DNA from: Chloroflexota bacterium
GTDB lineage: Bacteria > Chloroflexota > UBA4733
Assembly (NCBI GenBank): GCA_023381895.1
Contig: JAMCTA010000088.1
Span: 1-22,427 of the forward strand
Reading direction: 5' to 3'
DNA length: 22,427 bases
Shown here piece after piece: positions 14,624 to 22,427 of the stretch. The position numbers and the translations under genes are program-made. Under the pieces are notes generated by a model. It did not search any database. It saw only the letters and a list, made by a program, of their open reading frames with translations, and was not told the origin of the DNA. Position 1 is the stretch's first letter, and every line of letters begins with the position of its first letter.

Positions 14624-16648
14624 ATGCTCTCAGGATCCGTGTTCCTCATCGTGACAGATCGGGAGATACTAGCGCAGGCGGCTACCAACGCCTGCCACAG
14701 AGAAGGATTCCGTCCGGTCACAGTGCCGGTCACTGAGTCGGCTCTGGATTGTGCCGCGGCCTGTAGGCCGGATGTCGTGCTCCTGGACCTCAGTGCGGCA
14801 GGCAATGGCATCGTGTCAACGGCGTTGCTGGAACAGCTGCGACAGGGTCCGGCGACAGATGCAGCCATCCTCTTTTGGATTTCACCGTCGGTCGACCAGT
14901 CCATTTGGAGCCAGCTCTGGACGTGCGGTGCCGACGGCTGGCTTGGTCCGGCAGCCTGGGATGATACCCTGTTCCTGCGTGTATCTCTGGCCTGCCAGCA
15001 GCGGCAGCAGCAGAGAGCAGCCGTGGCAGAACAGGCGATCCTGCGTTGCCTGGTGGAGACCACGAGCCGGCTGGCAGCGTCCCAAGCTGTCGAAGAGGCT
15101 CTGCAGATCCTACTCCGGGGTGTCCACGAAGTGGCTGGAGCACCAGGTGGAGGAGTCCGCTTGCTCCAGGGGCCGGCAGCCACCGTGGCCGACCAGCGTT
15201 ACCGCGTCTACCGCTGGTCGGGTGAGCAACGCTATCTGTGGGAGGAGGGCACCGTCGGCGCAGGAAGCTACATGGAGCAGGTGCTCCTCACTGGCGCAGG
15301 CGTCTACACCCCTGACCACATCACCGCTGCGGCTCAGGGACACCCGTTCGCCGCGCTCGCGGTGGCACAGCACGGAGTGCAGAGCAGTCTGATTGTGCCC
15401 TTACGCTTCCCTGGGCGTCTCCTAGGGACGCTCCACGCCAACGCGCCCAGTCCGCACGCCTTTCGTGTGGAGCAACTGGAGCCACTGCAGGTCCTGGCAG
15501 ACCATGCCGCTGCGGCGATCGAACGGGTCCAGCTCACTGCGGCCAGGGAGGCCGCCCGTAGCGAGCTACAGGCGATCCTGGATACGACCAACGAGGCTAT
15601 CCTGCTGTTGGCGCCGGATGGTCGTATTCGCTCGCTCAACCGCCGTGCCGAGGAACTGTTCCAGCTATCCGCCCAGGAGGCGCGCGGGCGGTTACTCACT
15701 GATCTCACTCCCCATCTGGCTCGCAGCTTTAGTGCCCCCACGCTGCTCGAGGACATGCTCGTAGCAGCTCCGGACGGCGCTCCGGCTGTGCCACACGAGC
15801 TCGTGCAAATCGAACCCGTGCAGCGCATCTTCGCGGTGGAGACGACGGCGGTGCGAGCGCAGGAGAGCAGTCATCTGGGACAGCTCATCGTGCTGCGCGA
15901 TGTTACTGAGGAGCGTCTGCTCGGGCATATGCGCGAAGAGTTCATCTCCTTCATCTCGCACGAGCTGCGGACGCCGCTCACCTCGATCAAGGGATACGTA
16001 GACCTACTGATCGCCGGTGAAATGGGGCCGCTGCCGGACGAACAGCGAGAGTCCCTCCAGATCGTCGAGCAGAACATCGCCCGTGAAGTAGCACTCATCA
16101 ATGACCTGCTCGATGTCTCCCGACTGGAGGCCGGCAAGCTGCGGCTAGAGCGGGTTCCCCTTCAGCTTCGCCCGCTCGCGGAAGAGGTCGTGCAGGCGTT
16201 CCGTCCGCAGCTCGTGACCAAGGGACACCAGCTAACCCTACAGATTTCTCCACTGCTGCCCACCGTCTTTGCCGATGCGGGACGGTTACGCCAGATCGTG
16301 ACGAACCTCATCTCGAACGCCCATAAGTACACTCCGGGCAGCGGCTGTATTACCGTCCGCGTTTGGAGTGATGACAGGGCCCTCCTACTTTCCGTGAGCG
16401 ATACCGGTATCGGCATGGATGAGGCAGAGCGGGCGCAGCTCTTCACCAAGTTCTTCCGGGCGAATAACCAACTCACGCGGAAAGAGAGCGGAGCCGGGCT
16501 CGGCCTCGTGATCACCCGGCAGTTGGTTGAACTCCACGGTGGAAAAATCACGGTTGAGAGTGTGCCAGGGCGCGGCTCGACCTTCACCGTGAGCTTACCG
16601 CTTGTACTGCCGGGTGCTGTTGGTAGTGACACTGGACCACGAGGCTAG
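14624..16648 (+). CDS. Histidine kinase with degenerate receiver, GAF and PAS domains
   Basis: The 674-residue protein starts with a receiver-like domain (1-122) that keeps D11 and the phospho-acceptor-like D55 in VVLLDL. It lacks the conserved Lys: the usual K-P region reads GWLGPAAW, and the switch Thr position looks like Ser. It is followed by a GAF domain (about 140-300), a PAS region (312-430), a HisKA domain with H446 in SHELRTPLTSIKG, and an HATPase_c domain with NLISNAHKY, DTGIGM, FTKFFRA and GAGLGL. No membrane helix is visible. The GAF to ATPase part is clearly paralogous to the divergent kinase. The ATG at 14624 opens the receiver fold; in-frame GTG at 14396 would add 76 residues of non-domain sequence and is rejected. 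The ribosome site is weak. The target regulator is unknown. Confidence 0.87.
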   Translation: MLSGSVFLIVTDREILAQAATNACHREGFRPVTVPVTESALDCAAACRPDVVLLDLSAAGNGIVSTALLEQLRQGPATDAAILFWISPSVDQSIWSQLWTCGADGWLGPAAWDDTLFLRVSLACQQRQQQRAAVAEQAILRCLVETTSRLAASQAVEEALQILLRGVHEVAGAPGGGVRLLQGPAATVADQRYRVYRWSGEQRYLWEEGTVGAGSYMEQVLLTGAGVYTPDHITAAAQGHPFAALAVAQHGVQSSLIVPLRFPGRLLGTLHANAPSPHAFRVEQLEPLQVLADHAAAAIERVQLTAAREAARSELQAILDTTNEAILLLAPDGRIRSLNRRAEELFQLSAQEARGRLLTDLTPHLARSFSAPTLLEDMLVAAPDGAPAVPHELVQIEPVQRIFAVETTAVRAQESSHLGQLIVLRDVTEERLLGHMREEFISFISHELRTPLTSIKGYVDLLIAGEMGPLPDEQRESLQIVEQNIAREVALINDLLDVSRLEAGKLRLERVPLQLRPLAEEVVQAFRPQLVTKGHQLTLQISPLLPTVFADAGRLRQIVTNLISNAHKYTPGSGCITVRVWSDDRALLLSVSDTGIGMDEAERAQLFTKFFRANNQLTRKESGAGLGLVITRQLVELHGGKITVESVPGRGSTFTVSLPLVLPGAVGSDTGPRG

Positions 16649-16720
16649 GCGAGGTCTGGTCACGAACTGCAGGCAGTGGACAGCACCAGTTTCCGGAGCA
16701 GGACGAAGTTGTGAGTTCGA

Positions 16721-16740
16721 TGGTATACTTACGTACGTAA
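16721..16740 (+). promoter_or_regulatory. Extended -10 promoter overlapped by a 12-bp palindrome
   Basis: TGGTATACT (16721-16729) is an extended -10 element; no good -35 is seen. It abuts TTACGTACGTAA (16729-16740), a perfect 12-bp palindrome covering the expected transcription start. This is a typical arrangement for a repressor operator of a dimeric regulator. The MarR protein encoded at 17827-18360 is the obvious candidate, by inference. The gap 16649-16978 contains no other feature I can support. Confidence 0.55.
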
Positions 16741-16967
16741 CTAACATCAAAGAGAGTCCAGACCGGTGGATGGTGAGGTCGCGCTGGGGAATGCGAGCAG
16801 TTCGCCGTTTCCTGGATGAGTGGGCACGATGAGTAGACACCACTGGCCGGGTGCCGCGGATCTCAGTGATGGCATCCTGGCGCAGCAAGAGAAGGGAAGC
16901 GCCATGCCCAAACTCGTTGGCCTGATCAAGCCGGCGGACGAGCAGGAAGGAGCCTACAGCCGGCAAG

Positions 16968-16974
16968 AAGGAGG
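16968..16974 (+). promoter_or_regulatory. Ribosome binding site deciding the start of the unknown gene
   Basis: AAGGAGG followed by GTCA and GTG at 16979 is the best ribosome site in the region and selects a 237-residue reading over the longer in-frame starts at 16820, 16829 and 16904. Confidence 0.6.
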
Positions 16975-16978
16975 GTCA

Positions 16979-17692
16979 GTGCATCGGGTTGCTCCTCAGG
17001 TTGAGCGCCCGATCGCGATGCTCAGTTCTGCAGAGGCGCGCGCGGCGGCGCTCTACGTGCGCTGCGGCGTGGTGCTGCGCGTCCGGCGGCGCCTCTGCGC
17101 TGGCATCCCCGCCGACCCGGCCCGGCGGGATGCCTTTCTGCGCGGCGGCGGGGTCGAGGGCGCGGCCGATCGCCGCGAGCTGCTCGCCAAGATGGGGCGC
17201 GACCTGGACGAGCGGGCGGCAGAGCAGGTGGAGGAGGACGCCAGCGTCTTCTACCGCCAGGGCGGGGAAGGTGGGCCGCTGTGCCTCAAGGAGCATAACG
17301 TCAAGGCGATGCTGAAGGAGAGCGCGGTCGCACTGGGCTACATGGGTGCGGGCGGCATTCGCCAGGCCATGCAGCACGCCGTCTTCGTCAAACCCGAACA
17401 CATTCTGTTACAGCGGGAAGGCCGGCCCCTCACGGCACCCGACGGCGTGGCCCAGCACATCAGCCACCGGCTGGGACCGCGCGGGCCCATGAGCGCTATC
17501 AACCGCTTCGAGTACGTGGAGCGCGCAGAACTCACCTTCGAGGTATGGGTCCTCAGGAGCCACCCGCGCAAGCCGAGTCGGGAGCAGTTGGAGACGATGC
17601 TGCTGGCGGCGCAGGAGAGTGGCCTGGGCGCCCGGCGCACGATGAGCGAAGGGAAGTTTGATCTGCAGGAGTTCTGGATGATCGCCGAGTAA
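16979..17692 (+). CDS. Unrecognised conserved-looking protein, possibly RAMP/Cas7-like fold
   Basis: I cannot name this 237-residue protein. It is soluble, highly charged, rich in Arg and Ala, and uses very GC-rich codons compared with the kinases beside it. The middle part (KEHNVKAMLKESAVALGYMG) and the end (LETMLLAAQESGLGARRTMS, then EGKFDLQEF) recall phage- or plasmid-borne hypothetical proteins. In those a substrate-like N-terminal half is followed by a KxxMLxxA helix and a C-terminal GLGxxRxxxxGxF loop, a pattern also seen in RAMP-fold proteins. That resemblance is from memory and weak. Start: GTG at 16979 behind AAGGAGG; an ATG at 16904 with GAAGG is the main alternative. It precedes a MarR gene by 134 nt and may share its promoter and its palindromic operator. 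Confidence 0.65.
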   Translation: MHRVAPQVERPIAMLSSAEARAAALYVRCGVVLRVRRRLCAGIPADPARRDAFLRGGGVEGAADRRELLAKMGRDLDERAAEQVEEDASVFYRQGGEGGPLCLKEHNVKAMLKESAVALGYMGAGGIRQAMQHAVFVKPEHILLQREGRPLTAPDGVAQHISHRLGPRGPMSAINRFEYVERAELTFEVWVLRSHPRKPSREQLETMLLAAQESGLGARRTMSEGKFDLQEFWMIAE

Positions 17693-17826
17693 CCGCCCGG
17701 ACGTGCCGGGACACCACGACGATGAGGCCGACGACCCAATGCGACATGCCTTCCCGTCCCATCCCATGCCACCCATCTCACCAGCGCCGCCCGGCCAGAT
17801 GCCACCTACCTACGCAAGGAGGAACG

Positions 17827-18360
17827 ATGCACAACGAGTTGACGCCGCGCGAGCGGGCCGCCTGGAGCGGACTCTACCTCGCGCGCCGGAAGATGGAACG
17901 CCGGATCGAAGCCGCCCTGCAAGCGGAGCACCACCTCTCGCAAGGCGAGGTCGAGGTGCTCCTGCTGCTCTCTTGGGCGCCGGGGCGGCATCTCCGCCTC
18001 TCCGACCTGGCGGAGAAAAGCCTATTCACGCTGGGCGGCATGAGTCAGCTCGTCGACCGCCTGGAACGCGCCGGCCTCGTCTGTCGCGCCGTGGCTGGCG
18101 AGGATCGTCGCGGCATCTATGCCCAGCTCACCGATAAGGGCTTGGCGAAGCTGCGCGCCGCCAAGGCAACGGAAGCGGCCCTTGCCCGCCAGCATTTCCT
18201 GTCACTCTACGACGAGCGGGAACTCGACACCATGGCAAGCTACTGGCGGCGCTTCCTGGAGCACGACCGCGCCGACGCGCCCCCGTGTGAGGCGGCAGGA
18301 CCACTGCCACCGGCGGGGCCGGAGAGCCGGGACAGTGGCGAATCGAGTGCGCGACCGTAG
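17827..18360 (+). CDS. MarR-family transcriptional regulator
   Basis: The 177-residue protein has the winged-helix layout of MarR: an N-terminal dimerisation helix (about 5-35), LSQGEVEVLLLLSWAPG, the helix-turn-helix with recognition helix TLGGMSQLVDRLERAGLV, and a wing GEDRRGIYAQLTDKG. A C-terminal helix follows, then about 30 Pro/Glu/Ala-rich residues that look disordered. MarR proteins bind palindromic operators as dimers and usually repress nearby genes until a ligand or oxidant binds. The start is ATG at 17827 with AAGGAGG 4 nt upstream; an in-frame extension to 17722 is Pro/His-rich and has no ribosome site. It lies between the unknown gene and the ABC exporter, so either the palindrome at 16729-16740 or the one at 18402-18411 could be its site. 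Confidence 0.87.
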   Translation: MHNELTPRERAAWSGLYLARRKMERRIEAALQAEHHLSQGEVEVLLLLSWAPGRHLRLSDLAEKSLFTLGGMSQLVDRLERAGLVCRAVAGEDRRGIYAQLTDKGLAKLRAAKATEAALARQHFLSLYDERELDTMASYWRRFLEHDRADAPPCEAAGPLPPAGPESRDSGESSARP

Positions 18361-18399
18361 CGGAGCACCGCCCAGGTTATCCACTTCAGCTACTGCCCC

Positions 18400-18428
18400 T
18401 TGCCCGCGGGCGGTGGATGGAATAGAAT
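18400..18428 (+). promoter_or_regulatory. Promoter of the ABC exporter gene with a palindrome over the -35
   Basis: TTGCCC (18400-18405) and TAGAAT (18423-18428) are spaced by exactly 17 nt. The perfect palindrome GCCCGCGGGC (18402-18411) overlaps the -35 box and could be an operator. The leader to the GTG at 18512 is about 75 nt. Confidence 0.5.
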
Positions 18429-18511
18429 CGTTGGTGGCCCCTAGACCTTCAGTGTCGTCCAGCAGGCGTGTTGCGGCGCCTGCGGTACGCACCCACCAGA
18501 AAGGGCACACC

Positions 18512-21500
18512 GTGGCAGCCACACGATCTCAGCTGTCGCTCCTCGAACGGCTTCGCCTCGATCACTTCTGGTTTTGGCGAGACATCGGCGGACCGCTACC
18601 GTCCACACCGCCAAGTCCACTACGCCTTGGCGGCCTCTGGCATCTCCTGACGTACATCCGCTACGTCTGGTGGGCAGCGCTAGGATTGCTGACGACGATC
18701 TTCATTTCGGCTTACCTTGGTGTGCAGCCGGCCTTTATCGTCAAGCACATCGTCAATGTGGATCTCAAGAGCCACACGACGGTTCCCTTGTTCGGTGACA
18801 TCACCACACTTTCCGGCATCTTCCTGCTCATCGTGCTCGTGAGCGTGGTCAACGGTTGGTTTGGTGCTTGGGCGACGGCCCGCATCGTCTGGCACCTTCG
18901 TAAGGATGTCTTGGATCGTCAGATTGCGATGCCGCTGGCCCAATTAGTTGGGCGCGGTCCTGGCCAGACAATGGTGCGCACCATTAACGAAGTGGGGGTG
19001 GCTGGCGGCGACTCTCCCGTGTTCACAGGGGTGGCTGGTATCATCGGTACCGTCACCAGCTCCATCAACAACCTCGTTATCCTCGCCTCGGCGATCATCG
19101 CGATGTTGCTACTAAATGCTCGACTTACCGCCTGGAGCTTCATCCTCCTGCCGATCCCGATTGCCATTGCCGTGTGGTGGGGACGTATCATCTACGGCGC
19201 CATTCACCGCCAATATGAGAAGCTCGCGACCATGACGCACTTCGCCCTCAGTGTCTTCGCACCCTATGCTGCCCTGCGCGACAAGCTCCTAGGCCGGCAG
19301 CAGGATCTCCTCGCTCAGTTCCGGCGCGAGAACCGCGAGCTCACCAACGCTTCGATCTACGCACGCGTCCTCTTCCACTGGTACGACAACGTCTTTCAGA
19401 TCATTCAGGGAGCAACCATTGGTATCCTCTGGCTGGTGGGCGGCCACAGCATCTTCGCCGGCACGCTGACGTTGGGGACGGTCCTCGCTATGGTCGGCTT
19501 GGTCGGACGGCTCGATGGACCCATCCACAACCTGGCAGAGTTCTGGTTTTCGTTCCGCAGCCTGGCAGCAGTGGCTGACCGTGTCAGTCAAGACCTCGAA
19601 GCGCTGGCGCCGCACCAGATGAGCGCGGCAACACCGGCCCCGACAACCATCTCTGCGGGACCTTACCGTGTGCAGGCAGCTCTCGGTCTGGACACCCCAG
19701 AGGCCCCTACCGGGGAGCGTCTCAGCCTGGAAGTGGCTTCTGGGGAGGTGGTGACGATCCTCGACGCCTCCGAAGATGAGCAGGTTGCCTGGCAATGGGC
19801 GGCATTGCTGAGCGGCTGGCGTCCGCCGCTCGACGGGACGGTCGAGCTCGCTGGTATTGATCTCCCCACAGCAGCCCCCGAAACGCGGCGTGCGGCAGTG
19901 TCCCTCATCAGCGCCACATTGCCGCTTCCCGGTGCGACAGTACGCATGCTCTGGCAAGCTGCTGCACCTCACTCTTTGGAAGCCGAGTGGCGGATGGAGT
20001 GGGATAAGGTCGCTGCTGCCTGTGCGGTCACGGAACCCTACCCCGTGCTCGATGCGCCACTGGACGATGGTGCAGCGGATCGCCAGCTGCGCTTTCTCGT
20101 CTCGCTCGTTGCCGCCCGTCTGCACACGGCACCGCTGTGGATCAGTGTGGCTGAGCCGGCCGGATTGCGCATTCCTTGGGAACACTGGCAGCAGAGTGTC
20201 CTGCGGGTGCAGCCGGAAGAACCGCGTGCGGCCAGCGGTACGTTTGTGGTTCGCCAGGCGGATGGACACCTGGAGATGCAGCGTGGCGCGCTTCAAGAAG
20301 GCAGCGTGCTGGAGAGGCCGGTGCGTGTTGTACCTAGGCAGCGCTCCTGGTCGCGCACGATTCTGGAAGACGATGGTCGGGGTTGGTGGGCATCGCTCGG
20401 CTTGCGCCGGCACCGTACCCAGCACACCTCTCGCTTCTGGGCACCGTTCAAGCAACTCATGCAGTACATGGCCCGCTACTGGGTGTACTGGCTGGTTATC
20501 CTCGTGCTCGGCGAGATCATAGCAAGCTTCAACAATACCTTTGCACCGCTCATCACCAGAGAAATCATCGATGTCGGTGTCGGCAAGCACCAGGTCAGCA
20601 CTCTCAACACCTATGCCGTCTTCCTGATCTTGCTGTCAGTCGTCTGGGGCCTCGCCAATATCTGCTTCGTGACGACGTGGGTACAGACCGGCGGCAAGCG
20701 CATGTCGGGTGAGGTGCGCGAGGTCTTCTTCAGCAGGCTCGTCCGCGCAACCTTCTCCTTCTTCCGCACTCATGAATCCTCAGAGGTAGCGTCACGCATC
20801 ATCAATGATGTCAACGCCATCTTTGCTGGGACCGATGCGATCATCAAGGTTGTGACCTGGATGGTGATCCCCAACATTCCTGGCATGGTATTGCTCTGGT
20901 TCCTGGGTCCCCGGTTCGGTGTGCTGACGCTGGTGGTCGTCATTCCATTTGCTGCAGCGACTATGTGGGTCGGCCGCTTGAACTCGCGCCTCCAAGAGCG
21001 CACCTTCGGTGTCGTTGGCGCTATGGCGAGTGAACTGCGGGAGCTTGCCAGTCCAGCGCGGGCATTCCTGCTCCGTGCTCAGGGGTTCGAGCGAGAAGAG
21101 CGCCGTCTTACTGGAGCGCTGAACGATCTGCTCTACCGGCTGGGCCTAGCGCAGATGCTTCGGGGGAACTGGTTCGGTAGTGTGCAAGCCCTGGAGGGCA
21201 ACGTGGTGACCGTGCTCTTCTGGCTGGTCGGTGGCCTGGCTATCATCCACGGTCAGCTCCTGCTGGGAACATTGACGGCGGTGATGGCCTACGGTCAGCG
21301 CTACGTTGGTCTGGGTGGAGCGGTGAACAGCTACGTCGCCATCCACGGCATCCTCGCCAACTTCGATCGGCTCGAGGAATACGCTCGTCAGGGGAGTGAG
21401 CGGGTGGGACAACCCGAGTGGCGGCCGGCAGCCCAGAGCACTCTGACTCTGGTGCTGGGTGATGGCGCAGCACAGCAGACGCTGTCACTGCAGCCCGGCG

Positions 21501-22039
21501 TGGTGATGACGCTCGCCGGCGCACCGGAGCGGCTCGCGGAGATTCGCGATGCGGTGCTCGCGCTCCGGCCGGTAGAGACGGTGGAGATTCGCGACGGCTT
21601 TTCGTCGCTGGCCGCTGTTCCACTTGATGGTTGGCGGCGAGCAGTGGCCTGGCTGCACCCCGCCTACCCATTCGCCGGAGCGACGCTGGCAGAGCTCCTG
21701 CGCTGGGCGGCGGGACCAGATGGTGCAGTTGACGCCGGCTCTGCCATGCTCGGACTACGCCCCGATGACCCGGCAATGCAAACGACGGCGGAGAGCTGGG
21801 TACAGGGGGACCCCCAACGAGCGCTCCAGCTTACCGCTGTCCTGGCGGTGGCAGCACGGCCCCGCCTGGTGCTGGTCGATCATGAGGCTAGCGGCGTTCC
21901 TGGCGTCGATGCGGTCGTGGCACAGCTCTGCCGCCAGCTCACCGGCAGCACCATGCTCGTCCTTGTTCCGTCGGCTGAGAAAGAAGTGCGTCCACTGGCC
22001 ACGGCACAGTCCAATGGAGACGCACCACTGCCGTCCTGA
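18512..22039 (+). CDS. Fused tandem ABC exporter with two degenerate nucleotide-binding domains
   Basis: The 1175-residue protein has the order TMD-NBD-TMD-NBD of a full-length type I exporter: membrane domains at about 45-365 and 645-955, ATPase-like domains at about 385-600 and 975-1165. The membrane halves look normal, including FFRTHESSEVASRIINDVNA (750-769). The ATPase halves are not. In the first, the Walker A position reads TILDASEDEQVA, with no GxxGxGKS. In the second it reads LAGAPERLAEI, the signature region reads VQGDPQRALQL instead of LSGGQ, Walker B is LVLVDHEAS with His for the catalytic Glu, and the H-loop reads LVPSAEKE without His. Both are therefore probably unable to hydrolyse ATP. 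The start is GTG at 18512 with AAAGG 8 nt upstream; the frame is open further upstream only by overlap with the MarR gene. Substrate and energy source are unknown. Confidence 0.85.
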   Translation: MAATRSQLSLLERLRLDHFWFWRDIGGPLPSTPPSPLRLGGLWHLLTYIRYVWWAALGLLTTIFISAYLGVQPAFIVKHIVNVDLKSHTTVPLFGDITTLSGIFLLIVLVSVVNGWFGAWATARIVWHLRKDVLDRQIAMPLAQLVGRGPGQTMVRTINEVGVAGGDSPVFTGVAGIIGTVTSSINNLVILASAIIAMLLLNARLTAWSFILLPIPIAIAVWWGRIIYGAIHRQYEKLATMTHFALSVFAPYAALRDKLLGRQQDLLAQFRRENRELTNASIYARVLFHWYDNVFQIIQGATIGILWLVGGHSIFAGTLTLGTVLAMVGLVGRLDGPIHNLAEFWFSFRSLAAVADRVSQDLEALAPHQMSAATPAPTTISAGPYRVQAALGLDTPEAPTGERLSLEVASGEVVTILDASEDEQVAWQWAALLSGWRPPLDGTVELAGIDLPTAAPETRRAAVSLISATLPLPGATVRMLWQAAAPHSLEAEWRMEWDKVAAACAVTEPYPVLDAPLDDGAADRQLRFLVSLVAARLHTAPLWISVAEPAGLRIPWEHWQQSVLRVQPEEPRAASGTFVVRQADGHLEMQRGALQEGSVLERPVRVVPRQRSWSRTILEDDGRGWWASLGLRRHRTQHTSRFWAPFKQLMQYMARYWVYWLVILVLGEIIASFNNTFAPLITREIIDVGVGKHQVSTLNTYAVFLILLSVVWGLANICFVTTWVQTGGKRMSGEVREVFFSRLVRATFSFFRTHESSEVASRIINDVNAIFAGTDAIIKVVTWMVIPNIPGMVLLWFLGPRFGVLTLVVVIPFAAATMWVGRLNSRLQERTFGVVGAMASELRELASPARAFLLRAQGFEREERRLTGALNDLLYRLGLAQMLRGNWFGSVQALEGNVVTVLFWLVGGLAIIHGQLLLGTLTAVMAYGQRYVGLGGAVNSYVAIHGILANFDRLEEYARQGSERVGQPEWRPAAQSTLTLVLGDGAAQQTLSLQPGVVMTLAGAPERLAEIRDAVLALRPVETVEIRDGFSSLAAVPLDGWRRAVAWLHPAYPFAGATLAELLRWAAGPDGAVDAGSAMLGLRPDDPAMQTTAESWVQGDPQRALQLTAVLAVAARPRLVLVDHEASGVPGVDAVVAQLCRQLTGSTMLVLVPSAEKEVRPLATAQSNGDAPLPS

Positions 22040-22427
22040 GTGACCTACCAGGAGTATTCGGCGCCGGTTGCTCAGGCGATGGACAGTCGCGGTGCTCTGC
22101 AGCCGGATCAATGGCGGCGTCATCCCGCTGTGTCTGGTGACTGTGACTACTCGGCACTGTTCTGTCATCGCGCATCCGGCAGCGAGGTCGGCAACCCTAT
22201 GGATTCCCCGGTACTGAGAGCAACGGACTCTTGGAACGATCGCCTTCAATGCGTGGGCCGGCCTCAGCAGCCACTCCCAGCACGCCGAGGGGATTGCCGA
22301 GGCGCTCGACGTGTCGGGCCTCCGCCCTACCTCAGGCATACCAATCCGCCCGCGTCAGCGGCAGGCCACTGGCACCGTGTCGTGGCTTGGCGAGAAGGGA
22401 CTGGTAGATACTGATATTCCCCTTGGT
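22040..22427. other. Tail of the window without a supported gene
   Basis: No open frame here has both a start with a ribosome site and a recognisable product. A plus-strand frame open from 22218 to the window end (after TGA at 22215-22217) uses mostly G/C-ending codons and reads GTIAFNAWAGLSSHSQHAEG and onward, but has no start codon; it could be a gene fragment. I see no terminator hairpin with a T-run after the exporter stop. Confidence 0.3.

Noticed and set aside
19289..20590. 433-codon open frame on the minus strand
   Set aside because: It lies wholly antisense to the ABC exporter, has low-complexity His/Arg/Pro-rich product without a domain, and no ribosome site; the plus-strand reading has clear membrane domains.
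22040..22414. 124-codon frame directly after the exporter stop
   Set aside because: Pro/Arg-rich product without a recognisable domain, and no ribosome site before its GTG; a second frame in the same stretch has better codon bias but no start.

Overview
The window looks like chromosomal DNA from a moderately GC-rich bacterium, most likely a Chloroflexota member (Thermomicrobia or Ktedonobacteria type). That placement is an inference. It rests on soluble multi-PAS/GAF kinases, a radical-SAM RiPP (ribosomally made, post-translationally modified peptide) locus with a nitrile-hydratase-like leader, frequent GTG starts with strong Shine-Dalgarno sites, and an intergenic palindrome family (GCGACTGAAGTCGC type) that I associate with such genomes. 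No rRNA, tRNA, CRISPR array or complete insertion sequence was found.

Layout. At the left edge a RimJ/RimL-type GNAT acetyltransferase (265-840, -) is bounded by two copies of a palindromic repeat; the right copy heads a row of four small hairpins (902-994). From 11614 down to 998 on the minus strand runs one compact seven-gene operon: promoter (11586-11614), 200-residue RiPP precursor, radical SAM/SPASM-like enzyme, two paralogous cobalamin-binding radical SAM proteins, a stand-alone glutamate-elimination (SpaB_C) protein, the LanB glutamylation protein, and a CPBP-family membrane protease. Most genes overlap or are separated by 10-44 nt, so they are probably co-transcribed and translationally coupled.

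Upstream of that operon lie two divergent paralogous sensor kinases (11820-14345, - and 14624-16648, +) with no response regulator in view; the second carries a degenerate receiver domain. Next comes a more accessory-looking block on the plus strand: an unrecognised 237-residue protein (16979-17692) behind an extended -10 promoter and a perfect 12-bp palindrome, a MarR regulator (17827-18360), and a 1175-residue fused ABC exporter (18512-22039) in which both nucleotide-binding domains have lost the Walker A, signature, Q-loop and H-loop motifs. The last 388 nt hold no gene I can support.

How the genes fit together. The precursor has an NHLP leader, a GGG sequence, then a 21-residue Val/Ala-only-like segment (11 Val, 7 Ala), and no cysteine. 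The enzymes are two B12-radical SAM proteins (candidate C-methyltransferases), one further radical SAM enzyme (candidate epimerase or other modification), and a split Ser/Thr dehydratase, with no LanC cyclase. That set resembles the polytheonamide-type proteusin logic but with a LanB-type rather than LanM-type dehydratase. CPBP is the only protease candidate, and there is no exporter with an intact ATPase. The strongest leads are this proteusin-like system and the neighbouring double-pseudo-ATPase ABC protein.
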